Source: Idiomarinaceae bacterium
GTDB lineage: Bacteria; Pseudomonadota; Gammaproteobacteria; Enterobacterales; Alteromonadaceae
NCBI GenBank assembly: GCA_002685255.1
Contig: NYWU01000016.1
Coordinates: 179,043 to 243,042 of the forward strand
Direction: 5' to 3'
Length of the DNA: 64,000 nucleotides
Shown here: positions 22,012 to 35,196 of the stretch, piece by piece
Numbering within the stretch: position 1 is the first letter of the stretch
Layout: every line of letters starts with the position of its first letter
Program-made: the position numbers and the translations under genes
Notes under the pieces: generated by a model
What the model was told of the DNA's origin: nothing
The model's database searches: none
What the model saw: only the letters and a program-made list of their open reading frames with translations

Positions 22012-22491
22012 TCAGTTTAAATAACACTCCCAGAACTCTGCTTGGCCAACATCGCCCAGCTCATAAGGCTTGAAGCCAAAGTTCTCGTAAGCTTTTTTAG
22101 CACGGTCGTTGTGAGTGAGTACTTCCAATGTCAATTTTACGCAACCACGAAACTGCGCCAAGGTCTTAACTTCTTCAAGTAGCTTTTGTGCAACACCCTG
22201 GCCACGATACTCATCGACCACTGCAATGTCATGGATATTCATTAACGGTTTTGCTGCAAAAGTTGAGAAACCTTCTACACAATTCACAACGCCGACGGGT
22301 TGGTCACCGTCGAATGCAAGTAAGGAAAATACATTATCCCGTTTGGCCATCTCTTTAATGAGGTTATCCTTTACCTCTTCCGATATTCCTTCTCCGCCCC
22401 CCATTGGGTCTTTTGCATACATGTCGAGCATATTTACCACTGCTTGGGCATGTGCTGGGTTGGCGTAGTCAGCCAAGGTAATTTCTATCAT
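22012..22491 (-). CDS. GNAT family N-acetyltransferase
   Basis: A 159-residue protein with the acetyl-CoA-binding loop of the GNAT fold in DEYRGQGVAQKLLEEV, preceded by the beta strand IHDIAVV. Near the C-terminus is LTLEVLTHNDRAKKAYENFGF, typical of aminoglycoside- or protein-acetylating GNATs. The substrate cannot be inferred. It starts one base after the tag stop codon, so it is cotranscribed with tag. Confidence 0.85.
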   Translation of the reverse strand: MIEITLADYANPAHAQAVVNMLDMYAKDPMGGGEGISEEVKDNLIKEMAKRDNVFSLLAFDGDQPVGVVNCVEGFSTFAAKPLMNIHDIAVVDEYRGQGVAQKLLEEVKTLAQFRGCVKLTLEVLTHNDRAKKAYENFGFKPYELGDVGQAEFWECYLN

Positions 22492-22492
22492 A

Positions 22493-23107
22493 TCACTTCC
22501 GATTAGTGCTCAGTCTAAATGTTTCCATCGCTGTCTTGCATGGTTGATAACAATGGCAGTCGACGAGATGGTCGTTTACCATACCCACAGCTTCCATAAA
22601 AGCATAACAGATTGTCGGACCGACAAACTTAAAACCTTCCTTTTTTAAGGCTTTTGCCATCTGACGTGATGCTTCAGTTTCTGTTGGTACTTCAGATAAT
22701 GCCTGATACGCATTAATTGTGGGTTCAAAATCGACGAATTTCCACAAAAATTCGCTAAAGTTTTGTCCCCTGTCACGCAATTTAAGGTATGCACGCGCAT
22801 TAGTAAATATTGCATCTATTTTCGCTTTACTGCGAATAATGGCAGGGTTGCTATACAGTGCTTCACGCTCTGCATTTGGCATCGCTACTAGCGCATCCGG
22901 GTCAAGGTTGTGAAACAACTCATGGTAGGCGTCCCATTTTCTCAAAATGGTCAGCCAACTCAGTCCAGCTTGCTGACCATCAAGGCACAATTTTGCGAAC
23001 AGCTCCTGGGAGTCGTCCACTGGTCGGCCCCATAAAGTATCGTGATAGTGCTCGTATTCACCGTCCCCTTCACACCAACCACAACGAACGAGTTGTTGAT
23101 TTGTCAT
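22493..23107 (-). CDS. tag: DNA-3-methyladenine glycosylase I
   Basis: Excises 3-methyladenine from alkylated DNA. The N-terminus carries the zinc-ligand Cys and substrate pocket in RCGWCEGDGEYEHYHDTLWG. QQAGLSWLTILRKW and YAFMEAVGMVNDH follow, with later His and Cys ligands (DHLVDCHCYQPC). The length of 204 residues compares with 187 in E. coli. It is divergent from glyQ and tightly followed by the GNAT gene. Confidence 0.96.
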   Translation of the reverse strand: MTNQQLVRCGWCEGDGEYEHYHDTLWGRPVDDSQELFAKLCLDGQQAGLSWLTILRKWDAYHELFHNLDPDALVAMPNAEREALYSNPAIIRSKAKIDAIFTNARAYLKLRDRGQNFSEFLWKFVDFEPTINAYQALSEVPTETEASRQMAKALKKEGFKFVGPTICYAFMEAVGMVNDHLVDCHCYQPCKTAMETFRLSTNRK

Positions 23108-23139
23108 TTTATCCCCTATAACCGAGGCTTATCAAAGGG

Positions 23140-23145
23140 TATAAT
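23140..23145 (+). promoter_or_regulatory. -10 element of a probable glyQS promoter
   Basis: A perfect TATAAT lies 53 bases before ATG 23198. The -35 region is poor (TATAAC at 17-base spacing). Transcription from it would begin near 23152, leaving almost no leader for the upstream ATG at 23156 and favouring the later start of glyQ. Confidence 0.5.
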
Positions 23146-23197
23146 CTAGGCATATATGATTATCTTTGGTCAACCAAAAAATAGGTTGCAGACATTT

Positions 23198-24118
23198 ATG
23201 GCAAAATACGACGTTAATACTTTTCAAGGGCTCATTCTCGCCCTGCAAGATTATTGGGCTCAACAAGGTTGTGCGGTAGTACAACCATTGGACATGGAAG
23301 TCGGTGCGGGTACGTTCCATCCCATGACCTTTTTACGCTCTCTCGGTCCAGAGCCGGCAAGCTTTGCTTATGTGCAGCCTTGTCGTCGTCCAACTGATGG
23401 GCGCTACGGTGAGAACCCCAATCGGTTGCAACATTACTATCAGTTTCAAGTCATCATGAAGCCTTCGCCGAAAGATATTCAAGAACTGTATTTAGGCTCA
23501 TTAAAATTGCTTGGTTTTGACCCTCTCACGCACGATATTCGCTTTGTTGAGGACAACTGGGAAAGCCCGACGTTGGGCGCTTGGGGCCTAGGTTGGGAAG
23601 TCTGGTTAAATGGCATGGAAGTGACGCAGTTCACTTACTTCCAGCAAGTCGGTGGCATTGAATGTAAACCTGTTGCTGGTGAAATCACTTACGGCCTTGA
23701 ACGTCTAGCCATGTATATTCAGGGTGTCGACAGCATCTATGACTTGGTGTGGGCTGATGGTCCACGTGGCAAGATCTATTATCGCGATGTGTTCCATCAA
23801 AATGAAGTGGAGCAATCAACATATAATTTTGAAATCGCCGATACCGACACTCTTTTTCGCCGCTTTGATGAGTGCGAGCAAGAGTGCAATGTGCTCATTG
23901 AGCGCGGCTTATCACTCCCGGCCTATGAGCAGGTGATGAAAGCGTCACATGCTTTTAACTTACTTGATGCACGTCACGCAATCTCTGTGACGGAACGCCA
24001 ACGCTATATCTTGCGCGTCAGAACCATGGCCAAGGCGTGTGCTGAAGTTTATTACCAAGCGCGTGAGGCACTTGGCTTTCCTTTATGTGAAACCTCATCG
24101 GAAGCGAAAGGAGCTTAA
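23198..24118 (+). CDS. glyQ: glycyl-tRNA synthetase alpha subunit
   Basis: The catalytic subunit of the bacterial alpha2-beta2 GlyRS, a class II synthetase. The sequence is very close to E. coli throughout, for example [39 protein letters not shown] and [17 protein letters not shown] chose ATG 23198 ([11 protein letters not shown], 306 residues; E. coli 303) over ATG 23156, which adds 14 non-homologous residues and sits at the predicted transcript start. The ribosome binding site is weak. glyS follows after two bases. Confidence 0.98.
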   Translation: MAKYDVNTFQGLILALQDYWAQQGCAVVQPLDMEVGAGTFHPMTFLRSLGPEPASFAYVQPCRRPTDGRYGENPNRLQHYYQFQVIMKPSPKDIQELYLGSLKLLGFDPLTHDIRFVEDNWESPTLGAWGLGWEVWLNGMEVTQFTYFQQVGGIECKPVAGEITYGLERLAMYIQGVDSIYDLVWADGPRGKIYYRDVFHQNEVEQSTYNFEIADTDTLFRRFDECEQECNVLIERGLSLPAYEQVMKASHAFNLLDARHAISVTERQRYILRVRTMAKACAEVYYQAREALGFPLCETSSEAKGA

Positions 24119-24120
24119 TT

Positions 24121-26187
24121 GTGAAGCAAGATACTTTACTCGTAGAATTAGGAACCGAAGAGCTTCCACCAAAAGCACTTAAGCAGTTAAGTGAGAGCTT
24201 TAAGCAAGGCATTGAAGAGGGTTTGACCAAAGCTGAATTAGCATTCAATGGTATTAAAGCCCTTGCGACGCCTCGTCGCTTAGCCGTTGTAGTTGATGCG
24301 TTGCAAGGTCAGCAGCAAGATAAAGTCGTGGAAAAGCGCGGCCCTTCAATCGACGTGGCTTTTGATGAATCCGGTCAACCCACTAAAGCAGCGCAAGGCT
24401 GGGCACGCTCTAATGGTATTGAGGTCAACGAAGCAGAGCGACTAGAGACGGATAAAGGTGCTTGGCTGTTACACAAAGCCGAGGTTAAAGGCAAAGCGCT
24501 TGCGCAGTTACTGCCTGGTATCGTCGAGGATGCTTTAAAAAGACTTCCTATTCCAAAGCCGATGCGTTGGGGTGATTCCGATGCACAATTCATTCGTCCT
24601 GTGCATACCCTAACCTTACTGTTTGGTGATGAACTCATTGATGCGAGCTTGCTTGGAATTAAAAGCGGTCGGCACATTAATGCGCACCGTTTCCACGCAC
24701 CCGATGGCTTTGATATACAGCATGCAGACGATTACGAATCACAACTCTATAAACATCACGTGATCGCCGACCAGACGAAACGCATGGAATTAATCCGCAG
24801 TTCAATCAACGACTTAGCTTCACAGCTAGGTGGCAAAGTCGAAGCGGATGAAGACCTAGTCGAAGAAGTATCAGCGCTTGTCGAGTGGCCTGTTGCGCTA
24901 TCAGCGAGTTTTGAAGAACAATTTTTAACAGTGCCTAAAGAAGCGCTGATCGTGACTATGAAAGATGATCAGCGTTACTTTCCTGTCGAGGACAATGAAG
25001 GTGGATTAAAGCCAGTATTCATTTTTATCACCAATATCGATAGTAAAGACCCCGCGCAAGTCATCAAAGGCAACGAACGTGTCGTGCGCCCTCGCCTAGC
25101 TGATGCGCAGTTCTTCTTCGAGTCGGATAAAAAGAAAACGCTCAAGTCGCGCCTAGATAAGCTAGCGACCGTGTTATTTCAAAAGCAGCTAGGTACGATG
25201 AAGGACAAGTCTGAGCGTATTGCTACGCTCGGTGCGAAGATTGCTAAATCGCTTAACGCTGATGAGCAACTAGCGCATCAAGCGGGTGAACTGTGTAAAG
25301 CGGACCTAGTTACCGATATGGTGTCGGAATTTCCGGAAACCCAAGGTGTTATGGGTCGCCATTATGCACTTAACGATGGTTTAGCTGCAGAAGTTGCTGA
25401 TGCCATTGAACAACACTATTGGCCACGCTTTGCGGGCGATAACTTACCCACTTCTGATGTTAGCCGTGCCGTTGCTCTGGCCGATAAACTTGATTCGTTA
25501 GTGGGTATCTTTGGTATTGGTCAAACACCTAAAGGTGATCGTGACCCATTTGCTCTACGTCGGGCGGCTTTGGGCTTAATTCGTATTATTGTTGAGTCTA
25601 ATTTAAATCTCGACCTATACGATTTAATTGATGCAGCAATTGAAGGATTCGGTAGTCGCATCAGCAACGAAGATGTTCGCGAGAATGTGTTCGAATTCAT
25701 CGTGGGCCGCTTCCGTCCTTGGTATCAAGAGCAAGGTGTTGCTGTAGATGTTATTCAAGCAGTGTTAGCACGCGCTCCTTCGCGCCCTGCTGACTTTAAT
25801 CTGCGCATACATGCGGTAACTGCATTTAAACAACATGAGGCGGCAGAGAGCCTCTCAGCGGCTAATAAGCGTGTTAGCAATATTCTTTCTAAATCTGATA
25901 TTGCGCTTACAGGCCAGGTCGACCACGACTTGCTTAAGGCAGCCGAAGAAAAGACGTTAGCAGCACAGATTTCGGAGACGGAAACAAGCGCCGAGCCTGA
26001 GTTAGCTGCGGGCAACTATGAGGGAGCACTGACACGAATGGCTGCGCTGAAGTCACCTATCGATGACTTTTTCGAGAACGTTATGGTTAATGACGACGAT
26101 CTCGCAGTTCGCCAAAATCGTTTAAATCTTTTGTATCAGCTTCGCGCTATGTTCTTGCGAGTTGCCGATATCTCGTTATTGCAATAA
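24121..26187 (+). CDS. glyS: glycyl-tRNA synthetase beta subunit
   Basis: The beta subunit needed for tRNA recognition and full activity of GlyRS. The 688 residues match E. coli (689). The N-terminus [18 protein letters not shown] is characteristic, and an HD-like segment, [18 protein letters not shown], is present towards the C-terminus with the DALR-like anticodon-binding end. It begins at GTG 24121, with AAGGAG ending a few bases upstream, inside the glyQ end. The bidirectional terminator at 26204-26232 closes the operon. Confidence 0.98.
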   Translation: MKQDTLLVELGTEELPPKALKQLSESFKQGIEEGLTKAELAFNGIKALATPRRLAVVVDALQGQQQDKVVEKRGPSIDVAFDESGQPTKAAQGWARSNGIEVNEAERLETDKGAWLLHKAEVKGKALAQLLPGIVEDALKRLPIPKPMRWGDSDAQFIRPVHTLTLLFGDELIDASLLGIKSGRHINAHRFHAPDGFDIQHADDYESQLYKHHVIADQTKRMELIRSSINDLASQLGGKVEADEDLVEEVSALVEWPVALSASFEEQFLTVPKEALIVTMKDDQRYFPVEDNEGGLKPVFIFITNIDSKDPAQVIKGNERVVRPRLADAQFFFESDKKKTLKSRLDKLATVLFQKQLGTMKDKSERIATLGAKIAKSLNADEQLAHQAGELCKADLVTDMVSEFPETQGVMGRHYALNDGLAAEVADAIEQHYWPRFAGDNLPTSDVSRAVALADKLDSLVGIFGIGQTPKGDRDPFALRRAALGLIRIIVESNLNLDLYDLIDAAIEGFGSRISNEDVRENVFEFIVGRFRPWYQEQGVAVDVIQAVLARAPSRPADFNLRIHAVTAFKQHEAAESLSAANKRVSNILSKSDIALTGQVDHDLLKAAEEKTLAAQISETETSAEPELAAGNYEGALTRMAALKSPIDDFFENVMVNDDDLAVRQNRLNLLYQLRAMFLRVADISLLQ

Positions 26188-26203
26188 CTGCAATTGCGGT
26201 AAT

Positions 26204-26232
26204 AAAAAACCCGCTCATTGAGCGGGTTTTTT
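26204..26232. terminator. bidirectional terminator between glyS and gyrB
   Basis: ACCCGCTC/GAGCGGGT is an 8-bp GC-rich stem with a three-base loop, flanked by A6 on the left and T6 on the right. It is symmetrical, so it serves both converging genes. Confidence 0.92.
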
Positions 26233-26261
26233 ATGCTTGTTTAGTAGCAGCTGGCTGTGCT

Positions 26262-29773
<3,512 letters not shown>

Positions 29774-29780
29774 ATACTGA

Positions 29781-30884
29781 TTACAGCCTCATTGGCATCA
29801 CAACGTAGCAGCAAGAGTCGTCGTCCTTCGGCTCAACTAATGCACTGCTATTGGCGTCAGATAAGATAAAGCAGACTTCCTCAGTTTCAATGTTATTTAA
29901 AACATCCAACAAGTAGCTGACATTAAAGCCAATCTCAATAGCTTCGCCATCATAGCCAACTTCGATGACCTCTTCTGCTTGCTCCTGCTCTGGGTTTGTC
30001 GCTGTGATGCATAATTCATTCGCACCAATATTTAAGCGAACTCCACGAAACTTTTCATTCGATAAGATTGATGCCCGACTAAACGCTTGGCGAAGTAAAT
30101 CACGATCTGCGAAGATTTGCTTATCGCCACCTTGCGGTACAACACGACGATAATCAGGAAAACGGCCATCGACAAGTTTACTGGTAAATACAATATCCGT
30201 TGTCTCTACACGAATATGATTGTTACCAATCGCCACCGCTACTTCTGAATCATCGTCACTAAGCAAACGAAGTAACTCCACCACGCCTTTTCTAGGAACA
30301 ATAACTTGGCGTTGACTTAATCCTGGCTGTTCAATGTAACAATTGCTCATTGCTAATCGGTGACCATCTGTCGCAACAGAACGCAACATATTTGCGTCTG
30401 TCTCAAATAGCATACCGTTGAGGTAATAACGAACATCTTGATTAGCCATGGAAAAGTGTGTTTTTTCCATGAGTCGTTTCAACGTATCCTGTGACGTAAC
30501 AAAATTAACTTCACTGGACCAGTCTTCGATATTGGGAAAGTCATCAGCGCTGAGAGAGCTAAGTTTAAATTTACTGCGACCCGAGCGAACACGAACCCCC
30601 TCTTCATCACCCACTAATTCAATAGGCGACTCATCCGGCAAACTACGTACAATATCCAATAACTTTTTCGCCGGAACCGTAACCATACCATCACCACCCG
30701 ACGACTCAACGTTGACCGATGAGATTAACTCCACCTCAAGATCGGTACCTGTAAGGCGTAATGTATCGCCCTCAACCTTAAGTAATAAGTTCGACAGAAT
30801 TGGCAGCGTATGTCTACGTTCAACTGCTCCGCTCACAATTTGTAGAGGTTTTAAAAATGCATCTCGGCTTACCGTAAATTTCAT
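29781..30884 (-). CDS. dnaN: DNA polymerase III beta sliding clamp
   Basis: The ring-shaped processivity factor for DNA polymerase III. The 367 residues match the family (E. coli 366). The N-terminus MKFTVSRDAFLKPLQIVSGAVERRHTLPIL and the C-terminal hydrophobic end YVVMPMRL, part of the partner-binding cleft, are both intact. It lies between dnaA (32-base gap) and recF. Confidence 0.99.
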   Translation of the reverse strand: MKFTVSRDAFLKPLQIVSGAVERRHTLPILSNLLLKVEGDTLRLTGTDLEVELISSVNVESSGGDGMVTVPAKKLLDIVRSLPDESPIELVGDEEGVRVRSGRSKFKLSSLSADDFPNIEDWSSEVNFVTSQDTLKRLMEKTHFSMANQDVRYYLNGMLFETDANMLRSVATDGHRLAMSNCYIEQPGLSQRQVIVPRKGVVELLRLLSDDDSEVAVAIGNNHIRVETTDIVFTSKLVDGRFPDYRRVVPQGGDKQIFADRDLLRQAFSRASILSNEKFRGVRLNIGANELCITATNPEQEQAEEVIEVGYDGEAIEIGFNVSYLLDVLNNIETEEVCFILSDANSSALVEPKDDDSCCYVVMPMRL

Positions 30885-30916
30885 TGATGAGTCCCCTGTT
30901 GAGAGTGCCGTTCCAA

Positions 30917-32281
30917 TTAAGAGGATAGCGTCCTAATCAGATTGCGATAGTCTTCTTTAATGTCGTGTTGTTCTTCTTTTAATTCCTGAATTTTACGGCA
31001 CGCATGCAATACCGTCGTGTGGTCGCGACCACCAAACGCATCACCTATTTCAGGAAGACTGTGGTTCGTTAGCTCTTTTGCCAACGCCATTGCCAATTGA
31101 CGTGGACGAGCAACCGAACGACTTCTACGTTTAGATAATATATCAGCTAATTTAATGTTGTAATATTCAGCCACGGTTTTCTGAATATTATCAATAGTTA
31201 CGAGCTTTTCCTGTGCAGCTATTAAGTCACGCAATGCTTCTCGAACAAAGTCGATGGTAATCGGTCGACCTGTTAGAGACACATTTGCAACAACTCGGTT
31301 GAGTGCGCCCTCGAGCTCACGGACGTTTGAACGTAGTCGTTTTGCGATAAAAAACGCCACTTCGTGTGGCATGTGCAAGCCACGTTCTTCGGCTTTCCTT
31401 ATAAGAATAGCTACGCGCGTTTCAAGTTCAGGTGGCTCTATTGCTATCGTTAACCCCCAGCCAAAACGCGATTTGAGTCGATCTTCAACACCATCGATTT
31501 CTTTGGGATAAAGATCGCTGGTCATGATGATTTGTTGATTGCCTTCTAGCAACGCATTGAAAGTATGGAAAAACTCTTCTTGCGAGCCTTTTTTATTGGC
31601 AAAGAAATGAATATCGTCAATTAACAATGCATCTACCGAACGGTAGTACTTTTTAAATTCATTGGTCGAACTATTACGTATCGAATTAACCATGTCCTGT
31701 ACGAACCGCTCTGCACGAATATAAAACACCTTCGCATCTTTTTTATGCTGCATAATGCCGTTACCCACGGCGTGCAACAAATGCGTTTTACCAAGCCCCG
31801 TGCCACCGTATACAAACAACGGGTTATAAACACCGCCCGGGTTTTCGGCGACTTGGATGGCAGCGGCTCGCGCCAATTGGTTACTTTTACCTTCTACAAA
31901 GTTATCAAACGTATATTCCGGGTGAATGTTGCTCTCGAAAGACTCAGACCGTAATGAATTATCTGAGCCACGATTTGTTTGACTTCGACGTTGGTTCGCT
32001 CTTGGCTGATTCGTACTACGCGCAGGTGCTGCACTACTTACATTACCAACTTCCAACACCACATCAGGCGCTTTGTCGTCGGTCAGTGAACTGAGGTAAC
32101 TGTTGATTGTATTTAGGTACTTATCGCGCACCCAATCAAGGGAGTAAATATTCGGAGCATAAAGAGTCAGTGTGTCGCCGGTCAGCTCAGACTGCAAAGG
32201 CCTGATCCAGGTATTGAACTGCTGCAACGGCAATTCTGCTTGCAGTCGCTCAACACATTGTTGCCAAAGCGAATTATTCAC
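30917..32281 (-). CDS. dnaA: chromosomal replication initiator protein DnaA
   Basis: An AAA+ initiator that binds DnaA boxes and melts oriC. Domain I is [25 protein letters not shown], followed by a Gln/Ser/Arg-rich linker. The AAA+ core has Walker [17 protein letters not shown] and Walker [10 protein letters not shown]. Domain IV has the signature [15 protein letters not shown]. At 454 residues it is normal. It begins with GTG 32281, as E. coli dnaA does, preceded by GGGAG. DnaA boxes upstream suggest autoregulation. Confidence 0.99.
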   Translation of the reverse strand: MNNSLWQQCVERLQAELPLQQFNTWIRPLQSELTGDTLTLYAPNIYSLDWVRDKYLNTINSYLSSLTDDKAPDVVLEVGNVSSAAPARSTNQPRANQRRSQTNRGSDNSLRSESFESNIHPEYTFDNFVEGKSNQLARAAAIQVAENPGGVYNPLFVYGGTGLGKTHLLHAVGNGIMQHKKDAKVFYIRAERFVQDMVNSIRNSSTNEFKKYYRSVDALLIDDIHFFANKKGSQEEFFHTFNALLEGNQQIIMTSDLYPKEIDGVEDRLKSRFGWGLTIAIEPPELETRVAILIRKAEERGLHMPHEVAFFIAKRLRSNVRELEGALNRVVANVSLTGRPITIDFVREALRDLIAAQEKLVTIDNIQKTVAEYYNIKLADILSKRRSRSVARPRQLAMALAKELTNHSLPEIGDAFGGRDHTTVLHACRKIQELKEEQHDIKEDYRNLIRTLSS

Positions 32282-32419
32282 ACTACCTACTCCCTTTTAG
32301 TTATAATTTTAATGTCTATAAGTTTACTCTAGATTAGCTAAAATCGCTACCTATAAAAGCGCTACAGCGATAGAAAGTTGATTTTTTAAGCAAACTGTTA
32401 AAGTTGGATAACTTGTTTC

Positions 32420-32463
32420 TTATCCACAATGACTTACCGCCCTAACCGACTAATTGTGGATGA
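32420..32463. promoter_or_regulatory. DnaA boxes between dnaA and rpmH
   Basis: A perfect TTATCCACA (32420-32428) and, inverted, TGTGGATGA (32455-32463, one mismatch) lie about 140-180 bases upstream of dnaA. They fit autoregulation of dnaA. Apart from these and the rpmH promoter, the 344-base gap 32282-32625 shows only AT-rich leader sequence. Confidence 0.6.
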
Positions 32464-32502
32464 AATGATTCATCTTTAAACTGATTTTTTGACCTAAATA
32501 CA

Positions 32503-32532
32503 TTGACTATAGCCCAGAGGATCGAGTAAGAT
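32503..32532 (+). promoter_or_regulatory. rpmH promoter
   Basis: TTGACT (32503-32508) and TAAGAT (32527-32532) are separated by 18 bases, giving a start about 85 bases before rpmH. The match to the sigma-70 consensus is good. Confidence 0.6.
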
Positions 32533-32625
32533 CCGCGCTCACAATTTTTTACCTTCACGTTTGGTGACTCAGAAGATTTTCGGCCAGCGTGGGAAAGTAA
32601 CAATCTGACCGATGGAATTAATGTT

Positions 32626-32760
32626 ATGAAAAGAACTTTTCAACCAAGCGTATTAAAACGCAAGCGCACCCACGGTTTCCGTGCTCGTATGGCAACCAAA
32701 AATGGCCGTAAGGTTATTGCACGTCGTCGTGCACGTGGTCGTAAAGTATTAAGCGCATAA
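32626..32760 (+). CDS. rpmH: 50S ribosomal protein L34
   Basis: A 44-residue, highly basic protein beginning [20 protein letters not shown] and ending [11 protein letters not shown], which is unmistakable for L34. A GGAA stretch before the ATG is the likely ribosome binding site. It heads the rpmH-rnpA-yidD-yidC cluster and is divergent from dnaA, the classical arrangement. Confidence 0.98.
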   Translation: MKRTFQPSVLKRKRTHGFRARMATKNGRKVIARRRARGRKVLSA

Positions 32761-32779
32761 GATAGATAGTGTCCATTCA

Positions 32780-33151
32780 GTGACGCACTATCATTATGGA
32801 CGGGAGTTAAGGCTCTTAACTCCCTCGCACTTCCAGACGGTTTTCGATAATCCTCCCGTTAAAGCTGTCACAGCGCATATCACCATGCTTGCCTGCCCTA
32901 ACCAACTTGGGCATCCCAGAATTGGCGTTACTATCAGTAAAAAACGTGCTAAAACAGCTGTCGCTCGGAATCGATTCAAGCGTCAAGTGCGCGAAACATT
33001 CAGACTTAAGCAGCATGATATTCCAGCGTTCGATATTGTCATCATTGCTAAACACGGCATTGATACGCTCGATAATGCTCAAATGGCTGATACGTTAAAT
33101 TATCTATGGCGAAAATTAGCAAAGCGTTGCAAGCAATACCAATCGGCCTGA
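32780..33151 (+). CDS. rnpA: ribonuclease P protein component
   Basis: The protein cofactor of RNase P, needed for tRNA 5' maturation. The RNR signature is in [15 protein letters not shown], preceded by [11 protein letters not shown]. The 123 residues match the family (E. coli 119). The start is GTG 32780 ([18 protein letters not shown]), the only in-frame choice that aligns. It starts 19 bases after rpmH, and its end overlaps yidD by 46 bases. Confidence 0.97.
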   Translation: MTHYHYGRELRLLTPSHFQTVFDNPPVKAVTAHITMLACPNQLGHPRIGVTISKKRAKTAVARNRFKRQVRETFRLKQHDIPAFDIVIIAKHGIDTLDNAQMADTLNYLWRKLAKRCKQYQSA

Positions 33152-33384
33152 TAAAGTTTTATCAGCTGGTTATTTCGCCGTTAATCGGCCCTCGATGTCG
33201 TTTTTATCCGTCATGTTCACATTATGCCTGTGAGGCAATACAGAAACACGGTACAATACGCGGCATTGGATTGGCAGCAAAAAGGCTTAGCCGTTGTCAT
33301 CCGGGTTCCGAAGGTGGTTTCGATCCTGTGCCGGAAGTTTCTTCTGATAACATCGAACCGAATCATTCACAGTCAAAGAAATAG
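33106..33384 (+). CDS. yidD: membrane protein insertion efficiency factor YidD
   Basis: A small inner-membrane-associated protein thought to assist YidC/Sec-dependent insertion. The core [27 protein letters not shown] with its three cysteines, and [14 protein letters not shown], define the family. At 92 residues it starts 46 bases inside rnpA in another frame, an overlap typical of this locus. It is followed by yidC after 24 bases. Confidence 0.96.
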   Translation: MAKISKALQAIPIGLIKFYQLVISPLIGPRCRFYPSCSHYACEAIQKHGTIRGIGLAAKRLSRCHPGSEGGFDPVPEVSSDNIEPNHSQSKK

Positions 33385-33408
33385 ACAAGTAATAGAGACG
33401 AAATCATT

Positions 33409-35073
33409 ATGAATTCGCCACGCTCGATACTATTGGTTGCGTTTATTGTTGTGTCGTTCTTCTTGTTCCAGCAATGGACAATCGACACTGCCCCAGGCAC
33501 GAAAGCGCCTCAGCAAACACAACAAACCGCGCAGCAAGATCAAAGTCAAAATAACTCCACTGTTCCTCAAGCGGGTTCAAATACAGCTGACAACGCTGTT
33601 CCTGAGAGTAACAGTCCCAATGCGATTACCAGTAATGGTCGCCTTATTACCGTTGTAACCGATGAACTCGAATTAAAAATCGATTTGAATGGCGGTGATA
33701 TTGTTTCAGCAAAATTACTAGAGTTTGCTGCAACACTGGATTCCGAAGAACGCTTCCAATTACTAAAGCGTAATAGTAACCACATTTATATTGCTCAATC
33801 TGGACTCATTGGTCCTCAGGGCATCGATTCAAATAACGGTCGCGCTCAATATCAAGCGACTCAGGAGCGTTACCGCTTAGAAGGCGATACCCTTGAAGTG
33901 CCTTTAACCACACAAACCGAGTCGGGCCTTAACGTTACTAAAACCTTCATTATCAAGCGCGGGCACTACGATATCGGTGTCAACTATGCGATTGAAAACC
34001 AAGGCTCAGAGGCCGCTCAGTTACAGTTCTACGGGCAGTTGCAGCAAACAATGACTGCAGGTGAGAGCGGTAGCATGATCATGCCGACCTATTTTGGTGC
34101 AGCGTATTCTCAAGATGAAGATAAGTTTGAGAAGTATCCGTTTGATGACATGCGCGAGAAAAAGCTGAACGTCACAACCCAGACGGGTTGGGTCAGTATG
34201 CTTCAGCATTACTTTGTTGCCGCATGGGTGCCGACTCAAACTCAGCAGAATAAATTTTACTCGCAAGTCACTCGCTCAAATCAAGCTGTTATTGGGGTTT
34301 TATATCCATCAACAACGGTTCAACCGGGTAGCTCACAAACCATCGACTCAACCCTGTTTGTTGGTCCCAAAGACCAAGACGCGATGGCGAAAGTTGCACC
34401 TTACCTTGATTTAACAGTTGATTACGGCTTCCTGTGGTGGTTAGCGCAACCCATATTCAAGCTACTGCAATTCTTGCAAAGCTTTGTGATTAACTGGGGT
34501 CTGGCGATTATCCTCGTTACCGTTATTATCAAAGCCCTCTTGTTCCCACTGACGAAAGCACAATACGTCTCTATGGCGAAAATGCGCTTGCTTCAACCTA
34601 AGATGAAATCACTGCGTGAACGCTATGGCGATGACCGCCAGAAAATGGGTCAAGCAATGATGAAGCTGTACAAAGAGGAGAAGGTGAACCCTCTTGGCGG
34701 CTGCTTACCTATGTTATTGCAGTTACCGATTTTCTTATCGCTTTACTGGGTGCTGCTAGAAAGTGTGGAACTACGTCACTCGTCGTTCATATTCTGGATT
34801 CAAGATCTATCAACTAAGGACCCATATTACATTCTGCCTATTTTAATGGGTGCCAGCATGTTCTTTATGCAGCGTCTTCAACCGACGCCGGCAACTGATC
34901 CAATGCAACAGAAGCTATTCCAGTATATGCCTGTCATATTTACGGTATTCTTCTTATGGTTCCCGTCAGGTTTGGTACTTTATTGGTTAGTCAGTAACCT
35001 GATTACCATTGCTCAAATGCTCATTATTTATAACGGGCTAGAGAAGAAAGGCATTAACGTTCGCGGTAAATAA
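33409..35073 (+). CDS. yidC: membrane protein insertase YidC
   Basis: Inserts and folds inner-membrane proteins, alone or with SecYEG. The N-terminal signal-anchor helix LLVAFIVVSFFLFQQW is followed by a Gln/Asn-rich linker and a large periplasmic domain (residues about 60-340). Five further membrane helices start near WWLAQPIFKLLQFL. The conserved arginine is in LTKAQYVSMAKMRLLQPKM. The length of 554 residues compares with 548 in E. coli. The ATP synthase c subunit encoded downstream is a known YidC client. Confidence 0.98.
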   Translation: MNSPRSILLVAFIVVSFFLFQQWTIDTAPGTKAPQQTQQTAQQDQSQNNSTVPQAGSNTADNAVPESNSPNAITSNGRLITVVTDELELKIDLNGGDIVSAKLLEFAATLDSEERFQLLKRNSNHIYIAQSGLIGPQGIDSNNGRAQYQATQERYRLEGDTLEVPLTTQTESGLNVTKTFIIKRGHYDIGVNYAIENQGSEAAQLQFYGQLQQTMTAGESGSMIMPTYFGAAYSQDEDKFEKYPFDDMREKKLNVTTQTGWVSMLQHYFVAAWVPTQTQQNKFYSQVTRSNQAVIGVLYPSTTVQPGSSQTIDSTLFVGPKDQDAMAKVAPYLDLTVDYGFLWWLAQPIFKLLQFLQSFVINWGLAIILVTVIIKALLFPLTKAQYVSMAKMRLLQPKMKSLRERYGDDRQKMGQAMMKLYKEEKVNPLGGCLPMLLQLPIFLSLYWVLLESVELRHSSFIFWIQDLSTKDPYYILPILMGASMFFMQRLQPTPATDPMQQKLFQYMPVIFTVFFLWFPSGLVLYWLVSNLITIAQMLIIYNGLEKKGINVRGK

Positions 35074-35090
35074 CTGCACAACGTAACTAT

Positions 35091-35123
35091 AAAAAGCCCG
35101 GTTTCGACCGGGCTTTGCTTTTT
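35091..35123 (+). terminator. intrinsic terminator of the rpmH-yidC cluster
   Basis: AAAGCCCGGT/ACCGGGCTTT is a perfect 10-bp stem closed by a TTCG tetraloop (35093-35116), followed by GCTTTTTC. The UUCG loop makes it unusually stable. Confidence 0.92.
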
Positions 35124-35129
35124 CTAAAC

Positions 35130-35159
35130 GACTAGTCGCGATTTTCTTGTAAACTAGTC
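35130..35159. repeat. inverted repeat in the mnmE leader
   Basis: GACTAGT (35130-35136) and ACTAGTC (35153-35159) are perfect 7-bp arms 16 bases apart, 38 bases before mnmE. A possible -35 TTGTAA (35147-35152) and -10 TTTATT (35170-35175) overlap the right arm, so it could be an operator. This is weak evidence. Confidence 0.3.
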
Positions 35160-35196
35160 TGTAGTTTCATTTATTTTTAGCGTTGAGGTCCGATTT

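Noticed and set aside
23758-23773. A third parS site within glyQ
   Set aside because: TGGTCCACGTGGCAAG shares the CCACGTGG core, but four of 16 positions differ from parS, and the sequence is conserved glyQ coding.
32282-32625. Alternative origin in the dnaA-rpmH gap, as in pseudomonads
   Set aside because: Only one perfect DnaA box and one near-match are present, and only two GATC sites; no AT-rich repeat cluster. The mioC-mnmG gap is far stronger.
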